A model generated the notes under the pieces. The model did not search any database. It saw only the letters and a list, made by a program, of their open reading frames with translations, and was not told the origin of the DNA. Positions 34,633-45,916 of a stretch of DNA of 64,000 bases are shown piece after piece. The first letter of the stretch is position 1. Every line of letters begins with the position of its first letter. The position numbers and the translations under genes were made by a program. The stretch is from Solanum dulcamara (taxonomy: Eukaryota > Streptophyta > Magnoliopsida > Solanales > Solanaceae), in assembly GCF_947179165.1 (NCBI RefSeq), contig NC_077245.1, positions 35,333,286 to 35,397,285 on the forward strand, read 5' to 3'.

Positions 34633-37600
34633 CGAGCAAATTAATGAATCTGCCAATACCGAGAATGTGACATGTAATGAAATGAGCAAACAAATCTCAA
34701 ATACCGAGCAATCTTTTGCGGAATATGAAGAAGAGGTGCAACCTGAAGAGTTGACTGAAGATTTTGAACATTTTGAGAATAAAATAAAGCCAAATTTGGA
34801 TGAAACTGAGACGGTAAATTTGGGAGATTCAGAACTAATGAAAGAAACAAGAATTAGCATCCATTTGACTCTGTCTCAAAGAAAGGAACTTATTGATCTT
34901 TTGGGACAATATATGGATGTATTTGCATGGTCTTATGATGATATGCCGGGTCTAAGCACAAACATTGTTTTACATAAGTTGCCAATTGATCCATCTTGTC
35001 CCCCAGTCAAGCAAAAGCCAAGGAAGATCAAGCCTGCTCTGAGTTTAAAAGTTAAGGAAACAGTTTCTAAGCAAATCGACGCCAACGTCATCCGAGTCAC
35101 AAAGTATCCTACATGGTTAGCTAATATAGTGCCAGTTCCAAAGAAAGATGGAAAAATCAGAGTATGTGTAGACTATCGAGACCTCAACAAGGCCAGTCCG
35201 AAAGATGATTTTCCACTTCCAAACATTCACATACTTATTGATAATTGTGCAAAGCATGAGTTGCAGTCATTTGTTGATTGCTTTACAGGCTACCATCAGA
35301 TTCTAATGGATGAAGAAGAGGCTGATAAAACGGCATTCATCACACCTTGGGGAGTGTATTGTTATCGAGTAATGCCTTTCGGACTCAAGAATGCAGGAGC
35401 AACATACATGAGAGCTATGACTACCATTTTTCATGACATGATCCATAAGGAGATTGAAGTCTATGTAGATGATGTCATTATCAAGTCACAAAAGAGCTCC
35501 AATCACCTCACAGATTTGAAGAAGTTCTTTGATAGGTTGAGGCGGTATAATCTGAAATTAAATCCTGCAAAGTGTGCATTTGGTGTCCCTGCTAGAAAGA
35601 TGTTGGGTTTCATTGTGAGTAGGAAGGGCATAGAATTGGATCCTTCAAAAATAAAGGCTATTCAAGACTTGCCCCCTCCAAAGAGTCGAAAGGATGTAAT
35701 GAGTTTTCTTGGTCGACTAAATTAAATTAGTCGATTCATTGCACAGTCGACTATAATTTGTGAACCAATCTTCAAGTTGTTGAGGAAAGACGCTGCCATT
35801 AAATGGACTGAAGATTGTCAACAAGCTTTTGACAGAATCAAGGAGTACTTGTCTAGTCCGCCCGTCTTGGTGCCTCCAAAACCGGGGAGACCATTGCTAC
35901 TATATATGTTAGTATCGGACAATGCATTTGGATGTGTGTTAGGACAACATGATGAAATTGGGAGGAAAGAACAGGCTATATACTACTTGAGCAAGAAATT
36001 CACGCCTTATGAAGCCCGGTATACTTTATTGGAACGCACTTGTTGTGCCTTGACTTGGGTTGCACAAAAGTTAAGACATTACTTATGCGCGTATACCACT
36101 TTTCTCATCTCAAGGATGGATCCACTCAAATACATATTTCAGAAGCCTATGCCAACGGGGAAGTTGGCAAAATGGCAAATTTTACTAAGTGAATTCGATA
36201 TTATTTATGTCACTCAGAAGGCCATCAAGGGACAAGCGCTTGCTGATCATCTTGCTGAAAACCCTGTGGATGAAGAGTACGAACCTCTTAAAACTTATTT
36301 CCCTGATGAAGAGGTGTTATTTATTGGAGAGGATATTTTAGAAGAATATCATGGGTGGAGGATGTTCTTTGATGGTGCTGCAAATTCTAAAGGAGTCGGT
36401 GCTGGGGCAGTGCTTGTCTCAGAATTAGGTCAACATTATCCAGTCTCAGCGAAATTCAAGTTTCTATACACTAATAATATGGCGGAGTATGAAGCTTGTA
36501 TTCTTGGACTCAGAATGGCTGTTGATATGAATATACAAGAATTGTTGGTTATAGGTGACTCAGACTTATTGATTCACCAGGTACAAGGCGAATGGAGCAC
36601 CAAGAATGTGAAGATACTCCCCTATTTGCAATGTGTGAAGGAAATATGCAAGAAATTTATCAAGATAGAGTTCAGGCATATTCCTAGAGCTCAAAATGAA
36701 TTCGCAGATGCCTTGGCAACCATGTCTTCTATGATTCAACATCCAGACAAGAATTACATAGATCCAATCAAAATCAATGTGCAGGATCAACCGGCCTATT
36801 GTTTCCATGTGGATAAAGAAATAGATGGAGAACCATGGTACTATGATATTGTGAGGTATCTCAAAGAAGGAGATTATCCAGAAGGCATAAGCAATATTCA
36901 AAAGAGAACACTGCGGAGGCTTGCAAATCACTTTTTCTTAAGTGGAGAAATCCTTTATAGGAGGACTCCAGATTTAGGTTTATTAAGGTGTGTTGACTCC
37001 CAAGAGGCGAGCAAGTTGATTGAAGAAATACATGGGGGTGCTTGCGGGCCACACATGAATGGTTTTACTTTGGCAAAGAAGATTGTGCGGGGCGGATATT
37101 TCTGGATGACTATGGAAACAGACTGCATTCGCTTTGTGAGGAAATGTCATCAATGTCAGATTCATGGTGATTTGATCCGAGTTCCACCGAATGAACTCAA
37201 TGTGATGAGTTCTCCTTGGCCGTTCGTAGCCTGGGGTATGGATGTCATCGGTCCTATTGAGCCAGCCGCATCAAATGGACACAAGTTCATTTTGGTAGCT
37301 ATCGATTACTTCACAAAATGGGTAGAAGCATCCTCACATAAGTCTGTGACAAAAAAGGTGGTGACAGATTTCGTTCGCAATAACATAGTTTGTAGATTTG
37401 GCATCCCCCATTCGATTATAACAGATAATGGAGCTAACCTCAATAGCGGTTTGATGCATGAGATATGTGATAAGTTCAAAATCATTCACCGCAATTCTAC
37501 TCCTTATCGACCACAGATGAATGGAGCAGTTGAGGCTGCCAACAAGAATATCAAAAAAATATTGCGAAAGATGATTGATAATTATAAGCATTGGCATGAA

Positions 37601-38083
37601 AATTTACCGTTTGCCCTCCTTGGCTATCGCACCACGATTAGGACTTCGACTGGGGCAACACCTTATCTTTTGGTTTATGGAACAGAAGCAGTATTACCAA
37701 TGGAAGTTGAGATACCATCCCTGAGGATAATCCAAGAAGCTGAGTTGAGTGATGCCAAATGGATACAAAGCCGATATGAACAATTGATGCTCATTGATGA
37801 AAAGAGAATGAGTGCAGTTTGTCACGGACAACTTTATCAACATAGGATGGCCAAAGCTTTCAATAAAAAGGTAAGACTGAGACAGTTCAAGCCGGGACAA
37901 TTGGTGTTAAAACGGATATTCCCTTACCAAGAAGAAGCTAAGGGGAAGTTTGCGCCTAATTGGCATGGGCCTTATGTGGTTCACAGAGTGTTGACTGGAG
38001 GAGCGGTGATTCTAGCAGAAATGGACGGAAAGATATGGCCGAAAGCCATCAATTCAGATGCGATTAAGAAATACTATGTCTAG
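34633..38083 (+). pseudogene. Ogre pol: RT, dual RNase H, integrase, with one nonsense codon
   Basis: The frame is open from 34633 to TAG at 38081 except for TAA at 35723-35725. RT: YPTWLANIVPVPKKDGKIRV near 35105, FTGYHQI, YRVMPFGLKNAGATY, and active-site YVDD at 35462-35473. First RNase H: LYMLVSDNAFGCVLGQ, then YTLLERTCCALTWVAQKLRHYL (35900-36080). Second, archaeal-type RNase H: WRMFFDGAANSKGVGAG near 36355, NNMAEYEAC, VIGDSDLLIHQV, NEFADALA. Integrase: zinc HHCC around 37035-37165 (CHQCQIHGD), catalytic Asp in WGMDVIGP (~37237), Asp in IITDNGAN (~37417), Glu in NGAVEAANKNIKK (~37530), and a C-terminal FKPGQLVLKR segment. The stop falls between RT and the first RNase H and would truncate the polyprotein. 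All catalytic residues I could check are present. Confidence 0.92.
35723..35725 (+). other. In-frame nonsense codon in Ogre pol
   Basis: TAA follows SFLGRLN and is followed in the same frame by ISRFIAQST. Frame was checked by counting from the YVDD codons: both flanking open stretches are in the same phase, so this is a point nonsense, not a frameshift. Confidence 0.9.
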
Positions 38084-38460
38084 GAGCCTTTATATTGTTT
38101 TCATGTAATATTTTATGTAATATTGAAGAACTACGTTCCGACCTGATTCCCTTGGCGGGATACGTAGGAAACCCATATCGGGTCTGGTCACTTAGAAAAA
38201 ATTATAAAGAAGATCCCATTGTTATGTACTATGAACTACGCCTGGCCTGATTCCCTTGGTGGGATACGTAGGCAACCTGTATCGGCTTCGGTCACATTAT
38301 CAGAAAATTTTCATTTCCCTCCTTCTTATTATTATTTCGTATATGATAAGTACGTATAGTCTAGTTCATGTTGGATACCTAGGCAACCAGTAAAAGACTC
38401 GGCCCCTTTGTTTCAATTCTCAAGGAATGTATTCACGAATTACGTATGGTTCGGTCTTTT
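38084..38460 (+). repeat. Three to four ~105-bp degenerate repeats after integrase
   Basis: GAACTACG followed by CTGATTCCCTTGGCGGGA and TACGTAGG occurs at 38128-38168, again with small changes at 38233-38273, and in degraded form at 38350-38392. Each is followed by a ..ATCGG.T..GGTCAC-like or related phrase. Units start about 105-115 bp apart. The phrase is common in the 3' untranslated region of Ogre-like elements as I recall them. Confidence 0.7.
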
Positions 38461-38656
38461 CGTTATCATGATGAAATATCATTATCTCTCTTTACCAAAA
38501 CTGGGACAGTTTTGCGGGCAACATTAGAAGAAGACGTCAAGAAAATTGAAGAGTATGTGGGAAATAGAATAATCAGGTTGAAGAAAGACTCCAGAAAAGA
38601 ACGTTTGCTTCGTTTCACGACATGTCGCAATCTAAAATTTTGCAGAAATTCTTTAC

Positions 38657-38695
<39 letters not shown>

Positions 38696-39044
38696 CTTAT
38701 TACTTTTAATATGAACCTTTACACCAAATATTTTCCTGTTATTTATTAGCCAAGATTTAGAATAGACGGGGATTGCAAGTCCAAACTAAGTTGAAGAAAG
38801 AAGGAGTATGAAGAGTCAATGCTTCAAAGTCAATACGAATCAACCTCCCCCCAAAACTCATAATTTTTCTTTGAATGCAGGCTTGCCAGAATTATCGGCC
38901 AATAAAGAGGTCAACATATTTACAGCCTCGGAAGGATCATATGCTGAATGGTTTGAATTACTTATAAATTTATGTTTTAAATCAAGCTTCTCGAAAATTC
39001 TAAATATCTTGATTTCACAAATATTTTCAGTTGTACTACCTATG
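38461..39044 (+). other. Ogre 3' untranslated region with a short TA microsatellite
   Basis: An 87-codon frame (38446-38709) begins MVRSFRYHDE and runs into the TA microsatellite at 38661-38689. I do not recognise it and regard it as chance. The remainder has no motif. Confidence 0.4.
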
Positions 39045-39835
39045 ATATTAAATGCCCGCATAAATATTCTCAAATGCACTCCACGAATACTTTCAAATAA
39101 TTTTAAGTGCAATACGCTATACAAATGCTTTCAGATATCTTCGAACACATCGCACAGATGTCTTGAAATCTTTTCAAATGCACTGCACAAATGCTTTCAA
39201 TTATTATCAAATGCACTGCACAAATGCTTTCAATTATTATCAAAAGCACTGCACAAATGCTTTCAGATATTATCAAATGCACTGCACAAATGCTTTCAAT
39301 TATTATCAAAAGCACTGCACAAATGCTTTCAGATATTATCAAATGCACTGCACAAATGCTTTCAATTATTATCAAAAGCACTGCACAAATGCTTTCAAAT
39401 ATTATCAAATACACTGCACAAATGCTTTCAAATATTATCAAATGTACTGCACAAATGCTTTCAAATATTATCAAATGTACTGCACAAATGCTTTCAAATA
39501 TTATCAAATGCACTGCACAAATGCTTTCAAACATTATCAAATGCACTGCACTAATGCTTTCCAGTATATTCAAATGCACTGCACAAATGCTTACAATATA
39601 TTCAAATGCACTGCACAAATGCTTTCGATATATTCAAACGTGCTGCACGAATGCTTCTTATATATTCAAATGCACCGCACTAATGCTTTCTTATATATTC
39701 AAACGCACTGCACAAATGCTCTCAAATATTATCAAATGCACTGCACTAATGCTTTTCGATATATTCAAATGCTTTATTGCGCTCCACGTGGCTCTCAATT
39801 GTTTTTTTTACTGCTTTGCACAAATGCTTTAAATA
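39045..39835 (+). repeat. 33-bp minisatellite (about 22 units) in the Ogre 3' region
   Basis: The unit is approximately AAATGCACTGCACAAATGCT followed by TTCAAATATTATC. The central units (39190-39400) alternate two variants, AAATGCACTG...CAATTATTATC and AAAAGCACTG...CAGATATTATC, giving a 66-bp higher-order period. Edge units (before 39170 and after 39545) are degenerate, as usual for tandem arrays. Because 33 is a multiple of three and the unit lacks stops in several frames, frames of 171-248 codons stay open on both strands. I treat these as by-products. The unit contains the palindromic TGCACTGCA/GTGCA core. Confidence 0.92.
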
Positions 39836-40801
39836 CAATTGCATAAAACGCTTGCAAAAGTTGCAATATTTGCAAAGACATCATTTTTATTAATCATTGA
39901 CTTGAGGAGTTGCAATCTTCATTAAAGTCGCATTCTTCATAAATCATTTGGGTTAAAGCCTCATTTCATTAATCATTGCTGAAAGACACCATTATCATGA
40001 ATCATCGGCCTTAAAACTCTATTTTTCATACGCTTCGATTTTATTTAATCATTACGGCTTGCAAGGCTGCATTTTCATATACTCGCACCCTAGAGGTGTC
40101 ATTCCCATAAGCTTATTGCACATCGCTCTATATTTAATATTTACTAACTGTCTTATCAAGTTTAAGTTTTGCAGAAACCGCAACATAACGTGGAATTGTT
40201 TCTAAGCAGTGAACGGGGGATGTTTGTTGGAAAGTCAAACTCACCGACAATGGTCATGAATCTACTCTCGAACGCTACTCAACCTACTTCCATAATTCAG
40301 GTTTTAAAATCCAGTCTCGCCATTATTCGTTATTGGGATGATTTCTTTGGGATTAGGCTTTACTTCGTTCTTCCCAATATTCTCGCCCCTTATCGAGTCC
40401 AGATTTTTAATTCCACTTTTATCTCTTTATATTGTCAATACGCTCAATTTTGCTTCACTTCATTTTTTTTAAAAAATAACTCTTCACTTGTTCAATCTTA
40501 TTCTTCTCTGTGGCCACCTCTGTCAATACTTTCTCATTCACTAATACTGACACGATTTTATAAATGATGGCATTTACGATTCGCTCCACCCTATTCTGGC
40601 ATAACTTCAAAGCTGCACTTGGCTTGAATCACGAAGGATTCGAGACTTGTTGGTAACTCAAAAGCAAAATTCATCCACAATTTTTCACAATTTTTTTTTA
40701 TCTTCGTATTTTCATAAACTTCACTTCAACATTGATGGTCGGGACAAAATTGGCTATTATGTCAACTTCTTTGCCCAAAAACTCTTACATCGTCTTCGAT
40801 C
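39836..40801 (+). other. Ogre 3' untranslated region after the minisatellite
   Basis: AT-rich, with several loosely similar ATCATT/TTCATTAATCATT phrases at 39885-40060. A 132-codon frame at 40169-40567 has no recognised domain and is probably chance. No second conserved ORF such as an antisense or env-like gene is visible. Confidence 0.45.
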
Positions 40802-40814
40802 AAAGAGGGGCAGC
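40802..40814 (+). other. Polypurine tract before the 3' LTR
   Basis: AAAGAGGGGCAGC immediately precedes the LTR start TGTTGACACCC. A purine run here primes plus-strand DNA synthesis in LTR retrotransposons. Confidence 0.8.
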
Positions 40815-40888
40815 TGTTGACACCCAATTTTTACCCTCTACAACGTAATTTTTTACAAAAAAATAATAATACCATAATAATAAAAAAT

Positions 40889-40947
<59 letters not shown>

Positions 40948-42388
40948 CGAAATATACATATATGGTATCATCATTTTAAATTAATTTCTTTCTCTCTGTA
41001 TAGCTATATATATATAATAATTCTTGAATATGATATATTTTATTATTTATTCAAAAAAGTTGCCTCAAAAGATTTTTATTTTTTAAAATAAATAGGTTTG
41101 TTAATTAGTGTGATTTAATTGATAGACTCATATTTCAAGTTAATTTATTTAAACTGGAGTTAATTATTTACTTTGTCAAAATGAGAGGTTTGTTAATTAA
41201 TTAATGCATACTCTTCTTATTTTAATTCTAGACTTCTTCAATTTTAATTAAATTAAAATAATTGGCTTTTATAAAACCATGCATATTTTCAAGTGTGTTT
41301 TAAATAATTTTTCATCTTCATAACATATGCATTTTTTGGTTATATAGTTATTATCTCTTAGTAATATTTAAATTTGACTTATAATTTTTTTTTTATTTAC
41401 CATAATTAATTATTTCGTAAATTAATAATTAGTTACAATGAGGTTAATCATTTTACTTTTGTTAAAATTAAGAAGATCGTAAATTAATTCGTCTAATTTG
41501 ATAACCAATTCACTAATTAATTTTACGTTTTCATTTCTTCCCCTAAATAACACATAATTAATTATATATTAATAACTTTTTAATTCTTCCATTAATACTA
41601 CAACATGCAAATAATATATATAAAACTTCCCCCAATTTTCACATCATATTCTATCTATACACTACGCATAAACTAATTTACACATTACTATACTAAAATC
41701 ATTAAATAGTTTCTTAAATTTCTACACTTTATAAATTTACTTTTATTTTTTCAATAAAAAATATACCCCACACATGCCACCCATATTCCAACACTATTAC
41801 TGTAATAATATATATGTCCCTTTCTATAAAACAATAATATATATATAAAATAAAATAAAATAATAATATGTTCATACCCAAATATTATATATAATAAATA
41901 TTGTATGTACAGTACTGCATGGAAAGTTGTAGACATTCGTATTGGACCATTCAAAGTGGGCACTTTCCGCAAGATAAATGATTCCCGGCTCATGTGTGTT
42001 AATATATATACGCATATATTCATCTACTATATCCCAAATAATACTATATTAACATAATCATTACATTCATTTGTTATACTAAAATATAAAATATAAGTCT
42101 ATGCATGCATCTATCTAATTCCTAAACTAACCAGCATTCTACATTTTTCCTTATAACATCACAAGAATATATACACCATTTTCAACATTATATAACACCT
42201 AGCTACAGCACATGCCTATCACCTTTACCCCAAAATCCTAAAATTTCCCTACTTTATTCTAATACTCTATGCGCATGCATTCTCCCCACATATTGTTAAT
42301 AATTTATCATAACCCTTCTCCTAACCCCATCTAATAATAATAACAAACAAACAAAAAAATGAAAAGTGTGTCCCCTCTTCCTTTTTAG

Positions 42389-42436
<48 letters not shown>

Positions 42437-43559
42437 AATTAACTATTCTATCAGCCTTTGTCCCCTCCCCTTGACCCACGCATGCCGACGCCACCTCCAA
42501 TTTGCCTTCTCAAAAAATGTATATTATTTATTTATTTCCATGCGCGTGCCCCTATATTCCCCTATAATAATTTTTTTTTAATATGCCCATCCTTACATTT
42601 ATATATATATATAACATCCACCATTCTGATTTTTTGGGGGTAGAGATAGACAGGGTACTCACTCTAAATTCAAAAGGGACTTACACGACATAGACAGAAG
42701 AGGGAAGAACAAAAAAATAATAATCTTACACTCTAATTTTAAGTATCTTCTTGTAAAAGAATTTTTGAATTTTCTCTCAATTTGAACTCGATTTTTCTTG
42801 AAAAACGAGGATATATTCGTGACCAAAGCATTTCCGTTCACTGCCCAGCAACAGGTAATATTTACTCCGTTCTTCTTTGATTTTTTATTGTTATTATCAT
42901 AAAAGGTTATCCTAAATTATTATCTTGCTAATTTCGTCATTATTTTTCTTGTTTGCATGAACATTCCTGGAGCAAAAATGGAGTCTTGATCTGAGACTCG
43001 ATATAATTATCCTACTCTCACATGGAGTCGATATCCTAGATCTTTTAAAATAACAAACGAATAAGATTGTCATATTCAGTGTCAATCCGGGCTGCTTATA
43101 TTTTTCAGCATTTATTATTATTGTTATTATTATTCTTATTATCAGTGTCTTTTTATTTGATGTCGTTATTATTGTTATTTTAATTATTAGTATATTTTAT
43201 TTTCTGTTATTACTATTATTATTATTATTTTCGCTGTCAATATTATTAATAGAAGTAGTAGTATGTTTATTTTTCTGTTAGTATTACTATTGTTATTATT
43301 AATATTATTATTATTATTATTATTATTTTCGTTATTCATATTAATATTATTATTTTCATTATTAATATTATTAAGAGAAGCAGTAGTATGTTTATTTTTC
43401 TGTTAGTATTACTATTATCATTATTAATATTATTATTGTTATTGTTATTATTATTTTTGTTATTATTATTATTATTATTAGTAGTAGTAATATATATTTT
43501 TATTATTACCGTTTTTATTATTATTATTATTTTTAGTAGTATTTTATTTACTGTTAGCA

Positions 43560-43597
<38 letters not shown>

Positions 43598-43753
43598 TTC
43601 GTTATTATTATTATCATCATTATTATTAGTATATTTTATTATCATTATTATTATTAGTAGTAGTAGTAGTAATATATATATATTTTTAATTTACTATTTT
43701 TATTATTAATATTATTAGTATATTTTATTTCTGTTAGTATTGTTATTATTATA

Positions 43754-43798
<45 letters not shown>

Positions 43799-44931
43799 CA
43801 TTGTTATTTTTATGGCTATTATTATTATTATTGTTATTATTATTATGGTATTATTGTTATAATCATTATTATTATTATTATTTTTATTTTTTTTATTATT
43901 ATTATTACTATTATTATTATCATTATTATTATTATCATCATTATCGTATTTATTATTATTGTTGTTGTTATTTACTGTCATTATTATTATTATTTATCAT
44001 ATTATTATTATTATTATCGTTATTATTATTATTATTATCATTGTTGTATTCATTATTATTATTGTTGTTATTTACTGTTATTATTATTATTATTTATCAT
44101 ATTATATTTATTATTTATCATATTATTATTATTATTATTTATCGTATTATTATTATTATATATTTTTTACTACCGTTATTATTATTATTATTATACTTTA
44201 TTATTATTATTATCATTGTTATTATTATTATGGCTATTATTATTTTTTATTGTTATTGTTATTGTTGCATTATTGTTATTATGATTGTTGTTGTTATTAT
44301 TACTATCATTAGTCTTATTATTACTATTATTATTATTACTATTATTACTATTACTACTATTATTAGTATTATTAATTAAATTTGCTTTTATAATGTGAAT
44401 ATATTCTCACTAATGCAATAGCTAACATTACATATATATTTAGATTTGTGAACTTTTAATTAAAATGGGTCATCATAATAAAAGAAACCTATATTTTTAT
44501 TTAAGGCTAAATTATTAGTAAAAAATACCGCATTTAAACACGCACTTATTTCATGCAATAAGAAATATTTGCCTAATAATTTCAAGTTCAAAAAATCTTT
44601 TTCCATGTAATTACTAAGCTTCATTTTCAAAACTTTTGAACAACTTTTTATAGTTTTAATCTGAACCTAAGTTTGGCCGGTAATCGTTTTTAACGAATCT
44701 TGAAGGATGCCTAACCCCTTCCCTTTAGGATAACTAGAACCCTTATCTAGAATCTCATAAGCTAAGTAGACCACTAATCGGAGATCATTTTTTAGCATTA
44801 AATAAATTAATTATTTAGGTATCCTAATTTACCTTTAAAATAATTAGGTGGCGACTCCTTAAAATTAAATAATTTAGGAATCATCAATACGTTGTACACC
44901 GTTTGACCTCGAGTTAAAATGGGGTATAACA
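40815..44931 (+). repeat. 3' LTR of the Ogre-like element (4117 bp)
   Basis: It matches 24298-28392 along its whole length. The length difference comes from microsatellites: the TAA run near 40900 is longer and the TA run near 42390 is longer, while the TA runs near 40890 and 42600 are shorter. It ends GGGGTATAACA and is followed by the GACCC duplication. Confidence 0.95.
43113..44377 (+). repeat. ~1.26 kb TTA-type microsatellite inside the 3' LTR
   Basis: Same array as at 26575-27840 with the same order of interruptions and a few triplet gains and losses. The forward and reverse low-complexity frames are not genes. Confidence 0.95.
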
Positions 44932-44936
44932 GACCC
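44932..44936. repeat. Target-site duplication GACCC, right of the Ogre-like element
   Basis: Identical to 24293-24297 on the other side of the element. Confidence 0.95.
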
Positions 44937-45178
44937 TTGAGCCATGAAACTTTGGAGGGTTCATTCTTGCAAACTCTCTTACCCTCTAAGCAAGAGTGGG
45001 AATATTAGCAGGAGCCGCAACCTCTTGATTTTCCATAACTTGAGCTAGCATAGTAATAGTGGTCTAGAACTCCGCATTAGTCACTTGGTCCAATAGAGGA
45101 CCATTGTCTTGAGGAGATGGGGAAGCTTGAGCCTTATTAACATTGTTCCCCCTCAATAATGGTGGTCTTCTTGGAGGC
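44937..45178 (-). pseudogene. D1 gag, N-terminal part
   Basis: On the minus strand the frame opens with ATG at 45178 and MPPRRPPLLRGNNVNKAQ, then VTNAEF followed by a stop, MLAQVMENQEVAAPANIP, a second stop, and VREFARMNPPKFHGS up to the Ogre insertion. This is the classic start of gag in Solanaceae Del/Tekay elements (basic MPPRR N-terminus, V.NAEF, R..DF.RMNPP.F.G). Two TAG codons make it non-functional. The rest of the same gag is at 23541-24297. Confidence 0.88.
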
Positions 45179-45357
45179 ATGTTTCTAAAAATCTCAAAGA
45201 AAGATTGTTAGGGCAAAAGAGTCTTGGGGTAAACTCTATAGAATGACATAGATAATAAAAGAAGTGAGAGTTCTAAAATGTCATATAGCCTCCTATTCAT
45301 AGATGTTGCACGCTTCACAATAATGAATAAGACTCTACTCACCAAGACTTTGTCGAA
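45179..45357 (-). other. D1 leader, cut before the primer site
   Basis: The block GCCTCCTATTCATAGATGTT and AATGAATAAGACTCTACT matches the leader of element A at 1254-1310. In element A another ~40 bp leads to the tRNA-Met primer site. Here the sequence passes directly into mid-LTR sequence, so the primer site and the LTR end are deleted. Confidence 0.65.
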
Positions 45358-45916
45358 ATAGAAAGCTCACTAGCCACGTAGATGGATGGGATCCTCAACC
45401 TCAACCCCTACATTATAGGATAATGTAGGCAACAATATGCGTTAGTACTTATGAATGTACTAAGTATAAGGTCATGACATGTAATCATAAATAATGAGAT
45501 TTAACAATCAAGTAAAATACATGGTAAAATGAGCTAACTAAATCATAAGCGAATCATAATGAACAAAGCATTTGACAATCGTAGTTGAAATCATAAAGGT
45601 ACATACAAGATCATACATATGTAGGATAGGAACCATAATCGATATTAAGACAACACAAATTATAACATAAAATCCCAATGTTTCCCCTACACCGAAAAAA
45701 AGAGAATCTACTTGCCAAGGTAGACTCTAACACGCTTGGGGGGTCATAACATATCCTCTATGTGGATCCACTAGCTAACCCACGAAGGCAACCCATAATG
45801 GCATGTAGTTTATGGGACGATGGGATCTTACTATGGGTCTCTTGCCTCAAATATAAGAGAGAACACCTATCCCAAGGTCCACTTGGTGCTAAGTCAAAAC
45901 CTACGAAATGCATAAC
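45358..45916 (-). repeat. D1 5' LTR, primer-proximal part (left of the Athila insertion)
   Basis: Aligns with 63001-63545 of the second Del-type LTR: CTCAACCTCAACCCCTACATT, GTAGGCAACAATATGCGTTAG, GGTCATGACATG, ACTTGCCAAGGTAGACTC and GGTGCTAAGTCAAAACC all have counterparts in order. About 350 bp at the LTR's primer-proximal end (equivalent to 62650-63000) are missing. Confidence 0.8.
45912..45916. repeat. Target-site duplication ATAAC, left of the Athila element
   Basis: ATAAC is repeated at 60855-60859. Joining the flanks with one copy reproduces the uninterrupted LTR order seen near 63525-63580 (ATGCAT.., CATAG, ATATATCAT). Confidence 0.75.

Larger units (their letters stand above)
24298..44931 (+). 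mobile_element. Ogre/Tat-type Ty3/gypsy retrotransposon, 20.6 kb, nearly complete
   Basis: The element has paired ~4.1 kb LTRs beginning TGTTGACACCC and ending GGGGTATAACA, a 5-bp target duplication, an Arg-type tRNA primer site, an extra ORF before gag, gag-protease, an intron, RT with two RNase H domains, integrase, a long 3' untranslated region and a polypurine tract. The combination of great length, ORF1, an intron between protease and RT, and a second RNase H defines the Ogre/Tat lineage of plant Ty3/gypsy elements. It is inserted in the opposite orientation to its host D1 element. One nonsense codon in pol is the only coding lesion I found. By eye, the LTRs differ at roughly 20 positions outside microsatellites. 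Confidence 0.95.

Noticed and set aside
39045..39835. CRISPR-like array
   Set aside because: Units are contiguous without unique spacers, the sequence is plant nuclear DNA, and no cas genes exist.
38808..39846. Overlapping frames of 171-248 codons on both strands with an 11-residue repeat (KCFQLLSNALH-type)
   Set aside because: The residue repeat is exactly the 33-bp minisatellite. Several frames being open at once, including antisense, argues for a by-product and not a repeat protein.
40169..40567. 132-codon frame in the Ogre 3' region, considered as an extra ORF
   Set aside because: Hydrophobic and Ser/Phe-rich without a recognised domain. It cannot be separated from chance without family alignment.
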